From positions 95,943,353-96,007,352 of the forward strand of contig OY804580.1 of NCBI GenBank assembly GCA_963680875.1: a stretch of 64,000 nucleotides of DNA, written 5' to 3'. The notes beneath the pieces were generated by a model, which saw only the letters and a program-made list of their open reading frames with translations, was not told where the DNA came from and searched no databases. This document shows, in pieces, positions 38,201 to 45,636 of the stretch. Within the stretch, counting starts at the first letter, position 1. Every line of letters begins with the position of its first letter. The translations under genes were made by a program, and so were the position numbers. Origin of the DNA: Bathymodiolus brooksi (lineage: Eukaryota > Mollusca > Bivalvia > Mytilida > Modiolidae).

Positions 38201-39675
38201 TTGAGACAGTTTACGCTTAATAAACCTCGATTTTAATTACAATTATTTCATGGGACTTTTTGAATTTGTTGTTGGCGAATGAATATGTTGGTGACGTCAC
38301 AATACCAACCAAGGTTATCAAATATCAAGTGTAACCAATTTTCTCCAGGCGGATCAGCCAATCACATGGCAGTATTCACATCAAATTAAATCATTTATTA
38401 TTATACATACCAGGTGATTCTTGGTGTCCTAGTTTCATTTCAATGTCAATGCCATAATAGAAATCAAATTGATTTATCCCTGATATATCCTTCAGTTGTT
38501 CTGAATATGAAGAAAATAAAAATTATAATGATAACAAAAATTACAAAACTTACAGGAAAAGTTTTTTTAATAATTTTGTTCAAATTATGCCTAATTTGCA
38601 TATTTGAGTTTAGGTTTCAGTGAATGGATGTTATTCACAGTAATTTTTTATAATGTCCACCAAACTCATTGGGGAGGAAAGGCATACAGCAATAAGGAAT
38701 TGAACGCTGAAATAACAGTCACTGGGTAGGTGTCTACAAATATTAAAACTTCAGGTGGGTATCGGTGCGAATTACAAATTTTAACAAAAAAAAACTGGGT
38801 TACATATTAGTGTTAATCAACTCATTATAATGTACCTCAAGTTTAGTTTTTATTCCAGCCCATTTCAGTAAAAAAAGTATCATTTTTAAGATATTCCTAT
38901 TTTTAGTAATAGATGTTAACGTGGCCATCTTAGATATAGGTGGGGCTGCCAGTTACAATATTTAAAGAATAAAGAGTATCACCCAAGGACAATCTCTGCA
39001 AAGTTGGATTTGAACTTGGCCGATAGGCTTCAAAGGAGATGATAGCAAAGCTCACTTGGCATTTCACAAGGTAAGCATTATTTCTGTAATTTGGGGAATA
39101 TTAAACTTACCCCGATGTACTGGACACTTTTTCAGTGCTTGTTTGCTTTGTTCTTCTGTAATGGGATACTTCTTGACAATTTCTATTTGTCCTACAAATC
39201 TATTGGTACTTTCACCAATCATTTGGTCCACACTACATGCAATTTCAATACTTTCCTTGAAAAATGTGTCTACTTCTTTGTTTGATAAACTAGCTTGTGG
39301 TCGATGAACAAGATCGTTGTGGTTAATTCTCATTCTTTCCATATCATCTCCTTGGTTGAAATATTTGTCTAATGATGGTCTTTTCCCCCAATTCTCTGAA
39401 GGTGCAGGGATTACATTGAAACGTCGCATCAGTTTGTACAAAAGTGGTATGTCCAACATGTTATATCCATTAGTGTTTAGTGTTGGTATTAACATTTTTT
39501 CTGAATTATTAAGAGATTTCATAAATTTATTCTTTGGATCATTTTCTATCATCCTCAAAACTATATTCGACGGGAAGTTGTTTATCATTATCATTGCCAT
39601 CTGTGGATAAATTTCCAATGCCACAAACAAGCAAGAAGCATGTGGTTCAATTTCTGTTGGCACTGCAGTAGCCAT
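19818..39675 (-). CDS. Six-exon gene: HEPN (DZIP3-like) + middle domain + C-terminal ART-like/DUF7587-like domain
   Basis: Spliced model (minus strand): 39675-39111, 38500-38411, 36266-35958, 34382-34311, 22905-22842, 20220-19818. Every intron has AG/GT borders and phases agree (1,1,1,1,2). The total is 1503 nt, giving 500 residues plus TAG. Domains: residues about 60-155, HEPN of the DZIP3-like type ([18 protein letters not shown]); about 219-321, an alpha/beta domain with G-S-F-V-F; 322-367, acidic linker; 368-500, a domain with L-Y-R (R376), S-K-Y-I-S-T (412-417) and V-L-L-V-G-H-V-P (484-491). HEPN domains often act as RNases or scaffolds in immunity and RNA decay. I infer a cytosolic defence-type role; there is no signal peptide or membrane span. 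Further in-phase exons in the 11-kb intron 4 cannot be excluded. Confidence 0.78.
20231..21945 (+). mobile_element. Jockey-like LINE fragment in intron 5 (LINE 3)
   Basis: A 5'-truncated non-LTR element, antisense to the HEPN gene. It carries the second half of an AP-endonuclease ([27 protein letters not shown]) and the first half of an RT (P-P-G-P-D, S-Y-R-S-I-S-L, a D-L-Q-K-A-F-D block near 21740, and R-P-Q-G-G-V-L near 21915). The F-A-D-D block and the 3' end are missing: the similarity stops near 21945, so the 3' part was lost by rearrangement rather than by incomplete reverse transcription. The 5' edge falls within about 25 bases of the splice acceptor of exon 6. Confidence 0.8.
20231..21945 (+). 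pseudogene. Endonuclease-RT coding remnant of LINE 3
   Basis: The frame changes at about 20870 (a 4-base insertion before Y-K-P-Y-W), near 21090 (within L-W-N-L-T-K), and near 21265-21300. A stop at 21793 precedes Y-G-I-S-R-R-I-Y. The coding order is otherwise that of elements usually annotated as mobile element jockey in invertebrates. It is not translatable as one protein. Confidence 0.75.
22149..22395 (+). repeat. Dispersed repeat shared with 37195-37435
   Basis: About 245 bases, roughly 85 percent alike by eye to 37195-37435, including AATTTCTGG, GGATGAC, GCCTGGCATTTCA, TTGACAGAACGTAGAG, ATATATGGTCTT and GGCCAGGTAGGCTCG. There are no coding signs or termini. One copy lies in intron 5 and the other in intron 2 of the HEPN gene. 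Confidence 0.7.
22397..22712 (+). repeat. 70-bp minisatellite, 4.5 copies
   Basis: Units start at 22397, 22467, 22537, 22607 and 22677 with an exact 70-base period and few substitutions. Each contains CATCACTGTTTAAACTTTCT (or CATGACTG...) and GAGAGGTGATTG. It lies in intron 5. Spacers do not differ from repeats, so it is not CRISPR-like. Confidence 0.92.
22842..22905 (-). other. Exon 5 of the HEPN gene (linker)
   Basis: A 64-base exon with acceptor TTTTCACAG and donor AAAAC followed by GTGAGT. It encodes [12 protein letters not shown] and so on, enters in phase 1 and leaves in phase 2, exactly the phase required by the last exon. It lies 11.4 kb from exon 4 because of the repeats in between. 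Confidence 0.68.
23420..24004 (+). pseudogene. hAT-type transposase remnant (P52rIPK/ZMYM1-like)
   Basis: Two overlapping frames give a hAT transposase middle region. The first has [20 protein letters not shown], then S-G-R-R-R-H-R-A-N after a stop at 23681 and V-E-Q-H-F. The second (from about 23782) has [29 protein letters not shown]. These match the usual order in P52rIPK-like transposases just before the dimerisation region, which is absent. Stops and a frameshift make it dead. It lies in intron 4 of the HEPN gene, on the opposite strand. Confidence 0.75.
24008..24067. repeat. G-rich terminus-like repeat
   Basis: CAGTGGTGGATTCAAGGGGG followed by alternating G-runs. The CAGTGG-GGAT-CAAGGGG words resemble the termini of hAT5-type elements and recur at 11355-11370 and, inverted, near 43563-43578. 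It directly follows the hAT coding remnant and may be its end or a separate insertion. Confidence 0.45.
24577..24724 (+). repeat. 30-bp AT-rich tandem repeat, about 5 copies
   Basis: Units of ATATTTATTTAATTTTAATA plus AATTTAGC, period 30, with a few substitutions in the last copy. Intron 4 of the HEPN gene. Confidence 0.85.
24953..24960 (+). promoter_or_regulatory. TATA-box-like sequence upstream of the FLYWCH ORF
   Basis: TATAAATA lies 17 bases before ATG 24970 and 56 bases before ATG 25009. If used, transcription would start near 24983, making 25009 the more likely start codon. Confidence 0.3.
25009..25281 (+). CDS. Single FLYWCH zinc-finger ORF
   Basis: From ATG 25009 (in a longer frame open from 24970) the protein is 90 residues. 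It contains one FLYWCH finger: F-I-A-N-R-K at the start, [15 protein letters not shown] (the two Cys ligands) and V-H-T-H-P-A-D-H (the two His ligands). FLYWCH fingers bind DNA and are common at the N-terminus of MULE transposases and of genes derived from them. No MULE catalytic domain follows, and the C-terminal 20 residues after the finger are unrecognised. It lies in intron 4 of the HEPN gene on the opposite strand. It may be a solitary transposon exon or a small host gene; the intact frame and zinc ligands argue against long neutral decay. Confidence 0.6.
   Translation: MANAHLNVSFIANRKCGQNIAYNGYIYRKIRKNDDRTFWRCTVTGCPGSLSTLNNIPVGFGRQVHTHPADHTGIITKQTLNHKFYFHTCA
25440..25560 (+). repeat. 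Short direct duplication
   Basis: TCCGATGATTGCCGATCATG occurs twice, about 50 bases apart (25480 and 25532), each followed by ACC(T/A)-TGTGAAGAAA-like sequence. It lies just before the satellite block. Confidence 0.7.
25600..27046 (+). repeat. 155-bp satellite, block 1 (about 9 units)
   Basis: Taking the word CCTACCAAG as register, units lie at 25630, 25786, 25942, 26097, 26256, 26411, 26566, 26812 and 26965, a period of 153-159 bases. Consensus words are GGATCGGGACGAAATGAG, TTTATAGAGGACC, CATAGATGCTTCCTACCAAG, TTTGGCCAAGCGGTTTCAGA and CAATCAGAAACAAGAAT. A 91-base extra segment (about 26590-26690) interrupts one unit. Because the unit is close to 52 codons, both strands stay open for two or three units, giving spurious ORFs. 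Confidence 0.92.
27047..31127 (+). repeat. Compound higher-order repeat module (about 4.1 kb)
   Basis: Begins with a small palindrome, AGGCTCCCAGGAGCCT, and CTGTATAGCTCACCTGGG, and ends near AATAGCTCACATGACCC. Inside is a higher-order repeat of about 1.1 kb, marked by GATCGAAGGGCCGAACCGCC at 27670, 28781 and 29884. Each large unit contains roughly 320-base subunits with TTTGCATAATCGGTCAAAAT, GGGCACTTTCTGGCTTAAAA, GCCATCTTGGATACAGGACG and GATTGGCTCAGTAGTTTCAG. Flanking stretches (27400-27660 and 30500-30930) carry another repeat with GGGTAATGGGATTTACTTCA. The GAGGACCACCCA...TTTCAGAGGAGAAGATTTTT text is shared with the 155-bp satellite, so the two are related. Confidence 0.88.
31127..32790 (+). 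repeat. 155-bp satellite, block 2 (about 10 units) and terminus
   Basis: Units at 31188, 31341, 31496, 31640, 31795, 31951, 32094, 32249, 32406 and 32657, period mostly 153-157. The same 90-100 base insertion as in block 1 is present at about 32430-32540, in the same unit context (GATGGTGCCTACCAAGTTTC). The first 300 bases are nearly identical to 26750-27046. It finishes with GACGGCCGCCAATTGATGGC, then CAAGGTGAGCTAAAAA, a typical end of this repeat family. Confidence 0.9.
32800..33940. other. Intron 4 sequence, no feature seen
   Basis: AT-rich. Around 33570-33710 there are loosely repeated ACATAAAA / ATAAAAT words but no clear unit. No exon-like segment with good splice borders on the minus strand was spotted. 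Confidence 0.4.
33949..34203 (+). mobile_element. tRNA-headed SINE, family C
   Basis: The head reads GGGTGGCTCAATGAGTTAAA (A-box region) and GTGGGTTCGCGCCC (B box). The body has GTAAATTACAAAAAAGGTGC and the shared core GGTGGTTCTCTCCGGGTACT. The tail AACTGAAATACTGCTAAAAG ends in GCCGTTAAAACACCAAA. About 255 bases, apparently full length. Intron 4 of the HEPN gene. Confidence 0.82.
34311..34382 (-). other. Exon 4 of the HEPN gene (acidic linker)
   Basis: A 72-base exon with acceptor TTTTTTAG and donor GATG followed by GTATGA. It encodes an acidic 24-residue linker containing E-E-K-N-D-Q-E-P. Phase 1 in and out. Confidence 0.7.
34522..34655 (+). mobile_element. SINE, family B, internally deleted
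   Basis: The head GTATGGTGGATGGATTTACA and the B-box-like GAGTTCGAATCTC join directly to the tail TATAACTGAAATATTGTTGA...GGCATTAAAC and (CAAA)n. The central core is missing. It lies between two imperfect 50-base copies of a CTTGATC...TAGTCTT segment. Confidence 0.75.
35325..35556 (+). mobile_element. SINE, family B
   Basis: Head with GCCTATCACCACTGATGTTG, B-box-like GAGTTCAAATCTC, core CAGGTCAGTGGTTTTCTCCG, tail TAATTGAAATATTGTTGAAA then GGCATTAAACACCATCAAAC. Intron 3 of the HEPN gene. Confidence 0.8.
35690..35907 (-). mobile_element. SINE, family C
   Basis: Reverse orientation: core GTGGTGGAAAAAGCCGGAGT, body GTGCACCATTTTTGTAATTT, B-box GGGCGCGACCCCACG (decayed), head CTAACTCAATGGGTCACCC. 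The tail is truncated. It reaches to about 50 bases from the 3' border of exon 3. Confidence 0.78.
35958..36266 (-). other. Exon 3 of the HEPN gene (middle domain)
   Basis: A 309-base exon with acceptor TTGATTAG and donor CTCAG followed by GTTTGG. It encodes residues 219-321. The pattern is beta (Y-T-I-H-I-R-G), helix (A-I-R-E-M-L-E-Q-L), beta (C-R-I-I-L-L-K), beta (G-S-F-V-F-Q-V-E-I), helix (L-H-K-A-I-K-E-F-L), beta (M-T-V-V-L-T). A ferredoxin-like TRADD-N-type adaptor domain is one possibility; I am not sure of the family. Confidence 0.75.
36580..36655 (+). mobile_element. SINE fragment, core and tail only
   Basis: GATAAAGTTTGTCAGTGACT followed by CGACAGGTCGGTGGT, then a jump to the tail GAAAGTGCCGTTAAACACCA. 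The head is lost. Intron 2 of the HEPN gene. Confidence 0.7.
37195..37435 (+). repeat. Dispersed repeat, second copy
   Basis: Partner of 22149-22395, same order of shared words. It lies in intron 2 of the HEPN gene. Confidence 0.7.
37566..37940 (-). mobile_element. tRNA-headed SINE, family A, near full length
   Basis: On the minus strand it starts CGCATCGGTGGTGTAATGGA (A box) and has TTGGGTTCGAGTCCCC (B box). The body contains GAGCCAAGACTG and GTGTCCGAGTGTAGCGACAT, and the tail reads CGATGATATAGCTGAAAAAT then GGCGTTAAACAATAATC and (ACTC)n. This is the reference copy for family A in this window. Confidence 0.85.
38411..38500 (-). other. Exon 2 of the HEPN gene
   Basis: A 90-base exon with acceptor ATATTCAG and donor GTATGT. 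It encodes 30 residues beginning E-Q-L-K-D-I-S-G, joining HEPN to the middle domain. Phase 1 on both sides. It is too short for ordinary ORF calling, but the splice sites and phase are clean. Confidence 0.75.
38875..39070 (+). repeat. Degraded fragment of the compound repeat
   Basis: TTCCTATTTTTAGTAATAG, GTGGCCATCTTAGATA, ATCACCCAAGGACAATCTC, CAAAGTTGGATTTGAACTTG and AGCTCACTTGGCATTTCACA match, in order, the units of 27047-31127. It sits in intron 1 of the HEPN gene, ending about 40 bases from exon 1. Confidence 0.65.
39111..39675 (-). other. Exon 1 of the HEPN gene (HEPN domain)
   Basis: ATG at 39675-39673, the first Met of the open frame, encodes residues 1-188 and ends at CATCGGG followed by GTAAGT. 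The HEPN region has the conserved N-x-W-G-x-x-P and D-x-E-R-x-R landmarks of DZIP3-like HEPN. At the usual R-N-x3-H site it reads H119-N-D-L-V-H124, so the catalytic-type Arg is replaced by His. The residue after the split G is completed in exon 2. Confidence 0.8.
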
Positions 39676-40003
39676 GACTACTGTATTACTGTACTATTTA
39701 AATTACTAGATTATTACAATTTATGTGTAAACAAGTCTTGACGTTTATTTCTACAAAATTTCAAATATTTTTCTAGCTCGTTTTGAATTTACAAGAACTT
39801 TTTTGTTTATTTTGAAACTTCTTTACAGAAGGTGCAACTTCATCAAACTATGTTTGATCTTTAACATGTGTGGTATGCAAGACAAGTCCAACCATTCTGA
39901 AAAAAAAAGAAGAATTTCTGAATTCTAGGTAGTGTTATATAATAACTGTATGACATGATACAATAGATTAGATTTCATCAATAATAAAATCAATTTGATT
40001 AAA

Positions 40004-40088
40004 ATTAGATCCCCGCACTTGCTCCCTATTTTCTATCGCGACGACTGCAAAAGACCGATAGAAAATAGGGAGCAAGTGCGGAGATTTA
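40004..40088. repeat. Nearly perfect hairpin (about 38-bp arms)
   Basis: The left arm AGATCCCCGCACTTGCTCCC...TATTTTCTATCG and its inverse CGATAGAAAATAGGGAGCAA...GTGCGGAGAT enclose a 17-base loop. Outer AT-rich flanks extend the pairing. It looks like a foldback MITE or a structured RNA source. About 330 bases upstream of the HEPN gene start codon. Confidence 0.85.
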
Positions 40089-40189
40089 ATTTTAATTAGA
40101 TTGTAATAAAATTATAATCTATTAACTCCAAGCAGGAATATAATTAATAACACTGAGTTATATGTAAAAAAAAAAATACCAGTGTTTCT

Positions 40190-40343
40190 GCTCACTCTAC
40201 CAACCCTAATATTTTATTGCTCACCCTAAAGTTTGTATTGCTTACCCTAAAGTTTTTATTTCTGACCCTAATATTTTATTGCTTACCCTAATGTTTTTAT
40301 TGCTGACCCCAATATTTTATTGCTGACCCTAATGTTTGTATTG
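40190..40343. repeat. 22-bp minisatellite with an ACCCTAA core
   Basis: Seven or so units, alternately ACCCTAATATTTTATTGCT and ACCCTAAAGTTTTTATTGCT types. Each carries CCCTAA, the telomere motif of molluscs, but separated by AT-rich spacers, so not a telomere array. Confidence 0.75.
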
Positions 40344-40494
40344 CCATTTTTTGGACAAGACCTGCTAAAGTCAGACCCTTGTCCAGTAAGCCATAGGTAA
40401 AACATTTAGAACAGTTTTGCCAGCCTACATGTACATATCCTATACTTTTTTCAAGAATATTAGCAGAAACACACATAATGTTTTGATTGGTTTA

Positions 40495-40733
40495 GCTTTA
40501 TGGTGTTTAATGCCATTTTCAACAATATTTCAGTTATATCGCTTCGGTCGGTTTTATTGGTGGAGGAAATCGGAGTACTTGACTGACCTGTCGCAAGTCA
40601 CTGACAAACTTTATCACATAAGGTTGCATCGAGTACACCTTGTCATGCACGGGGTTCGAACTCACAACTTAAGTGGTGATAGGCACTGATTGCACAGGTA
40701 GTTGTAAATCCAACCGCCATACGATCAGCATTG
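40495..40733 (-). mobile_element. SINE, family B
   Basis: The tail TGGTGTTTAATGCCATTTTC...AACAATATTTCAGTTATATC, the core GGTGGAGGAAATCGGAGTAC, the B-box inverse GGGGTTCGAACTCACAA and the head TTGTAAATCCAACCGCCATA are all present in reverse order. Near full length. Confidence 0.82.
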
Positions 40734-40849
40734 ATTGAAACTCATGATGAGCATTTTACAAGAAAATGCTTAAAAATAGGATGATAAACAAGAAATTCAA
40801 ATCCAGGAATTTGGCCCGTTCAGTTGAGTTTATCGTGAAAATATCACGA

Positions 40850-41700
40850 CATTCTACTGGTATGAACATAATCTATTTAGAACATTTAGTTTTGTCTATT
40901 CTGGCCATTAACAGAGAACAAAGCAGTGTGAGCATTAGTCCATTGTTGAAGACTGTTTGGCGTTCTCTATATAATATTTTGTATTTTGCTGTATTGTTGA
41001 ATCGTTGTCTCATGGACATTTATTCCACATCTCAGTATTTTCCACTCATCACATATTTGTACACGTCGAGGGTATGTGCTAATCAACTCCTCCATCCATT
41101 TTTCCTTCAAAGATTTATCAAAGTCAGTGTCCCAAATTCACCATTTAAAAACTTAAGGTTATTTGAAGGGTTACTGCTATTAAAGTTTTGGTGAATGAAG
41201 AGTACGTGTACATTTCTAGCCTATGACTTATTATAAAAAGTACGGATATGTGGTAGATGCCAAAGAGACAATCGCCTACTCTTCACCAATAAAACAATTT
41301 AGAAAGACCAAAAGAAAATTACTATTAAAGAACACTGTAAAATCTTCAACGAATGATGAGTATACTCAATTCTACGCAGTAACCTCTAGAAAGCCCCAAA
41401 TATATAAAAAAAAATATGTACAAAATCAAAACAAAAAAACGGCAGAACATCTTATTAACAAATACAATAAATGAAACTAAAAGATGAAAATCAGACGGGG
41501 TAAAATCACTGGCCAACATTCACCTGACTTGGGACAAGCACATGAAATGTGACGGGGTTACATCAGTTACATGAGCACTCAACCCTCCCCCTGAATGCAG
41601 ACCAGTGATAAAAAAATAAGAACAAATAAGACACAGCAAAAATCAGAACGAACCAGTGTCTAATACGAGACAAAACAAGAAACATAAAAGATCAACAACA
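40850..41700. repeat. Two degraded dispersed-repeat copies in inverted arrangement
   Basis: On the minus strand near 41010 the sequence reads GATGTGGAATAAATGTCCATG then AGACAACGAT. On the plus strand near 41244 it reads ATATGTGGTAGATGCCAAAG then AGACAATCGCC. A GACGGGGTTACATCAG...CTCAACCCTCCCCC segment follows at about 41550. These words resemble a repeat I remember from mussel sequences. The ORFs across here (142 and 83 codons) are not protein-like. Confidence 0.45.
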
Positions 41701-41719
41701 GATTGAACAAGTTTAAACA

Positions 41720-42800
41720 AATTGAAAACGAGTAGGGTCTCACAACTGAATAATCGAATTTAACTGACAACTACATGTAGCTTAAGACAAAAAGGTCCTC
41801 TGACAAAAAGCTATACTTTTTTCACACACATTAGTCGTGCTGTCTCTAATAAAAGCTTTAATATCACGAAATCACAAACCGCGAGGGGAAAAAAATACAT
41901 GACTGTGCGATGCCTTGCATCTTAACAACGATTTATGTTTTAACCTTTAAAAAACCAAGTATAGGCCAAGGTGCTCCGAAATGTTAAGCGGCCTCTGCTC
42001 CGCATATCGGACATGCTGGGTTGTCCAATGTCACCCCAGTATAGAGTCTAATCCGAGAAATTCAACCACCGAACATGTCCATGCTCTATACTTTCTGTCT
42101 CATATCGGCTGTACAGTAACAATAAATCGCGTAAGAAAGTCCCCGAAAAGATGTCACTCCATTGGCTGAAAGCGACCTTGTGATAATCAAAAATGCAATC
42201 GAAAGGAGTACTTTACAAAAAGTCTGCGAGTTTTTCAGACGGCAACAGTTCGGAATCTATTGACCCGACAACAGTCATATAGGTTTTATTATCAAGAATG
42301 AGAAAGTAGTAATTATATCAGTTGTTTAAAATTTCATATAGAAAAAAAATGTTGTGGTATAATAAATTTGGATAATCATTATAGTATAAAACCGGGAACC
42401 CTTTAAGTCTTCTAAATTTGGATAATCAATATATTATAAACCCTCTTAGTCTTCATGCCATATTGATTTTTTCATATTTTTTTTTCGTTACATTTTGCTT
42501 TGGAAAAATTTCGTTTCGTTTCATTTCGATTCGCTGCGTTCCGTTTTTATTTCGTTTCGCACTTTACAGGTGCCCCAAAAATACACCTGAAATAAAAAAA
42601 AAAAAAAAAAAAAATCTATCATCATGCAAAACATGGATGCCTTTGATCTAATGAATATTAATATGAAAATGCATAGTTCTTGCAAACAAAAAAAAGTATT
42701 GTAAAGGATTTTCACAGGAGGAGGATTTTGTTGCAGAGAAATTCTCTCGGCAAATAATAAGAAATTCCCTCATGGAAGATCATTATGGCTAGAACAAGTT
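41720..42800. other. Intergenic with simple repeats
   Basis: Two near-identical GGATAATCAATATATTATAAA-type words occur at about 42370 and 42420. A TTTCG-rich microsatellite lies at 42488-42562, followed by a poly(A) run at 42590-42614 that may mark a retroposon end. No gene seen. Confidence 0.45.
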
Positions 42801-42809
42801 ACTTTTCGA

Positions 42810-43085
42810 TGAGATGATTTTTCGATGAGATGATATCTGTTTTATACTAGATCAACACACCGAGTTTGATGTTTATTGTACTAACTCACTGAAACAACAG
42901 CCCACAGTAAGCTACAGAAATGTTGCATCACTCAAGACATTAACCTGACTACGAGTCATCGTGTCTTTATTCCTGAATGCTGCATGCTTAGTGAAGAAGC
43001 AGCAAATACACATTTTATTGGTAAATTGGGTTGACCCGACAAGATCTACGGCAATAAAGTCAAACACGCTTACCATGACATCACA
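42810..43085 (-). mobile_element. Degraded SINE, family A
   Basis: TAGATCAACACACCGAGTTT, CTAACTCACTGAAACAACAG, GAATGCTGCATGCTTAGTGA and TTGACCCGACAAGATCTAC follow the family-A order. The tRNA-like head is badly decayed. Confidence 0.65.
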
Positions 43086-43449
43086 GAAGCAGAAAATTCA
43101 ACTATGGTAAACTTAGGATGCATAACTATTGCAACCAAACTTTATATGTAAAGGGGCCGTCGTAGTAGATTCTTACACAAGTCCATATTTGAGATCAGCT
43201 ATATCTTCCTCGCGGTATGAGTGACGTGTCGTCGTTATCGTATGGTAAATTAGATTGATAACTACAAATGTACCTACATGTATGCAATGAGTGCAAAAAA
43301 AATGACTCAAAATCGCAGTGCGTTCTAACCCATTAAACAAGCATATACCATGGGACTGACAATATCATTAAACAGAGTTTCATTTCTTCCTCTTCCTGTC
43401 CGAAATAATATTTTCTATGAAATTGAGACGTCGAGTACCACCGGATTAT

Positions 43450-43582
43450 ACAACACCGGACTGGGTGCATAGTCTACAGGAGGGGGCAGGTCCCCGTTTT
43501 TGGCGAAAAACCTTTAAAAACGACGGAAAATTTGGGTTTGGGTCCCCCTATTTGCCCCCTCTTTTGAGAAAGTCTGGATCCG
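43450..43582. repeat. Possible hAT-like terminal repeat fragment
   Basis: Contains CAGGAGGGGGCAGGTCCCC and, 110 bases on, CTGGATCCGCCCCCGG. The latter is the inverse of a CGGGGGCGGATCCAG-type terminus familiar from hAT5 elements. The two ends do not pair well, so the boundaries are uncertain. Confidence 0.35.
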
Positions 43583-43599
43583 CCCCCGGTCTACTTTGA

Positions 43600-44445
43600 A
43601 ATAACATTATAGGTCCATATATCTTAGTTAATATTGCTTAATTTTTTTTATTGAACTTCGTCCCAAGTTAGGTAAGACCTATATTATCATATTAACTCTT
43701 CTGCAAGGTGTCCAGATATATGACACAACTAGGTAGAATATTGCTTTACTGATTTTATAATAACGACTGTCTGTCATTTTGCCTTGAAGTGATCAATTCT
43801 TTATAACTTGTAACCATACCCTCCATCTTTTTTCCTCTTTGGCTGGTTTTGGTTACAATTCAGTTGACTTCATAATTTAGTTAATTTTATGTATTGGAGG
43901 TGTCAATCAAACAAGACATATTTTAAGCAATCAATAAACTGTAAAATTTACTTAGTGGTGTCACTCACTCACTAAACTGGCTTCATTGCATTCACTCAAT
44001 ACAAATTACAATAGACGGATTGTGTCCGTGAGCGACATCATTTTTTAACTTTCCATAAAAGTAATAATTTTAGTACTATTTAAAGTGAATGACTCAATTC
44101 AAGAAGTGCATATTTGATTACATTTGGGATATATCTTGCATATTTTGCCGTAAAACATGTTCTGACTGTCATCAGTTATTTACATTCAATAAAGTCAAAT
44201 GTGGGCACGAACATATTGGATTACCTGCCCTTACCTTTTCCGTCCCTATCATTAATTTAAACATTGAGATTAGTGTCTAAGGAACACATCCATGTAAAAT
44301 GTCAGACGGTTTAACAGGTAGAACTACCTCGTTGAACTGAGAAAGTGGTGACCTACCAGGGGTGTGGAAGTCATTCAAAACGCACTGACTTTATGTTCCA
44401 AGGCCCATTGAAAAAGAAAAAAGCAAATTTCAAGATTTGGATATA
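43600..44445. other. Intergenic, no feature seen
   Basis: AT-rich sequence before the integrase relic. The 63-codon ORF at 44089-44280 contains several Cys residues but no recognised zinc-finger spacing. Confidence 0.4.
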
Positions 44446-44454
44446 TAGATAAGT

Positions 44455-45305
44455 TGATAACAGACAATAGTCCACAATTTGCTAGTGGAGAATTCGCAAA
44501 GTTTGCGAAATAATATGGATTTATTCATATTAAAACTAGTCCTCATTTTCCACAAGCAACTGGACAAGCGGAAAGATCTGTACAAACATTAAGAAGAGTA
44601 AAGATTCGAACAAAGCATTGCTCGATTATAGGAATACACGGCTAGAAGGAATTGAACTATCACCAGCTCAACTACAAATAGGACGACGATTAAAATCAAG
44701 TCTACCAACATCATCCGCACTATTGGAACCACCATTTGTCAACGGAAAGAAAGTGAAAAAAAACTGTTAAACAAATTAAAAGGCAACACAATCAGGAACA
44801 CTATTTCAACAAACGTAGTGGAAAACCGTTGAAAGAACTCAAAAATAATGAAACAGTTATGATTGAACATAACAACCAGTTAACACCAGGAAAGGTTGTA
44901 AGAAAACATGGAACACCTCGATCGAACATTGTGGAAACTCTAGGAGGTAAACGCTTCAGAAGAAATCGAAAACATCTGAAAGGAAAAGCATTGTTTCAAC
45001 CTGAAAATGAAATTGAACAATACCAATTTAAAAAAAAACCACTTGTAACCGAACAGGAAATCACAAATGAGCTGACTGACATAGCCGAAAATAGTATAAA
45101 CGACAATCAACCAACTGAAGTTACTCAATCTGTCCAAACTCAGAAAACACCTTTGAAACCAAAATCCACCGAAACAATTTGCAATACAAGATATGGAAGA
45201 GCCGTTAAGATGCTGACAAAATATAGTGATTATGTATGTAATTCAATCAGTGTAAATTTAAATGGAAATGAAGTGTTATGTGTAAATTGGAAAAAGCTAG
45301 AATAG
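44455..45305 (+). pseudogene. Ty3/mdg4-type integrase relic (LTR retrotransposon pol end)
   Basis: The first frame shows I-T-D-N-S-P-Q-F, then F-I-H-I-K-T-S-P-H-F-P-Q-A-T-G-Q-A-E-R, the integrase core around its second Asp and Glu, with one stop (TAA near 44513). After a frame change come L-L-D-Y-R-N-T, L-S-P-A-Q-L-Q-I-G-R-R-L-K. After another frame change, a 158-codon frame (44829-45305) holds the C-terminal region with G-T-P-R-S-N-I-V-E-T and R-R-N-R-K-H-L. This matches the K02A2.6-like Ty3 lineage. The protease, RT and first Asp region are missing, and no LTR was recognised downstream. Confidence 0.75.
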
Positions 45306-45636
45306 GAATAAATGTGTGAATAGAATTTAGTGAAGGCAAAAGTACAAATATATATTAAAAATGTTTATTTGAAGTGGAATCAGAAAATCAATCATATGTG
45401 AATTCAAATCAAATATATATATTTGGTGAAAAAAGTGTATTATCAGAAAATATCAAGTGAAAATATTAATATGAAATGTGAAAATATATCAAAATAGTGA
45501 AAATGAAAATACCAGGAGTGAAAATCATATTGAAGTTGAAATAAGTGCATCTGAAAATATCAGTATTATAAAAGTGTTTTGTTGAGATAAAATAAGATCA
45601 AGTCAATGTAAATCAAGTGTTGATAGTATATTGTGT

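Noticed and set aside
40766..41194. 142-codon ORF as a membrane protein
   Set aside because: It is hydrophobic by composition, has no domain, and the opposite strand matches a remembered noncoding dispersed repeat.
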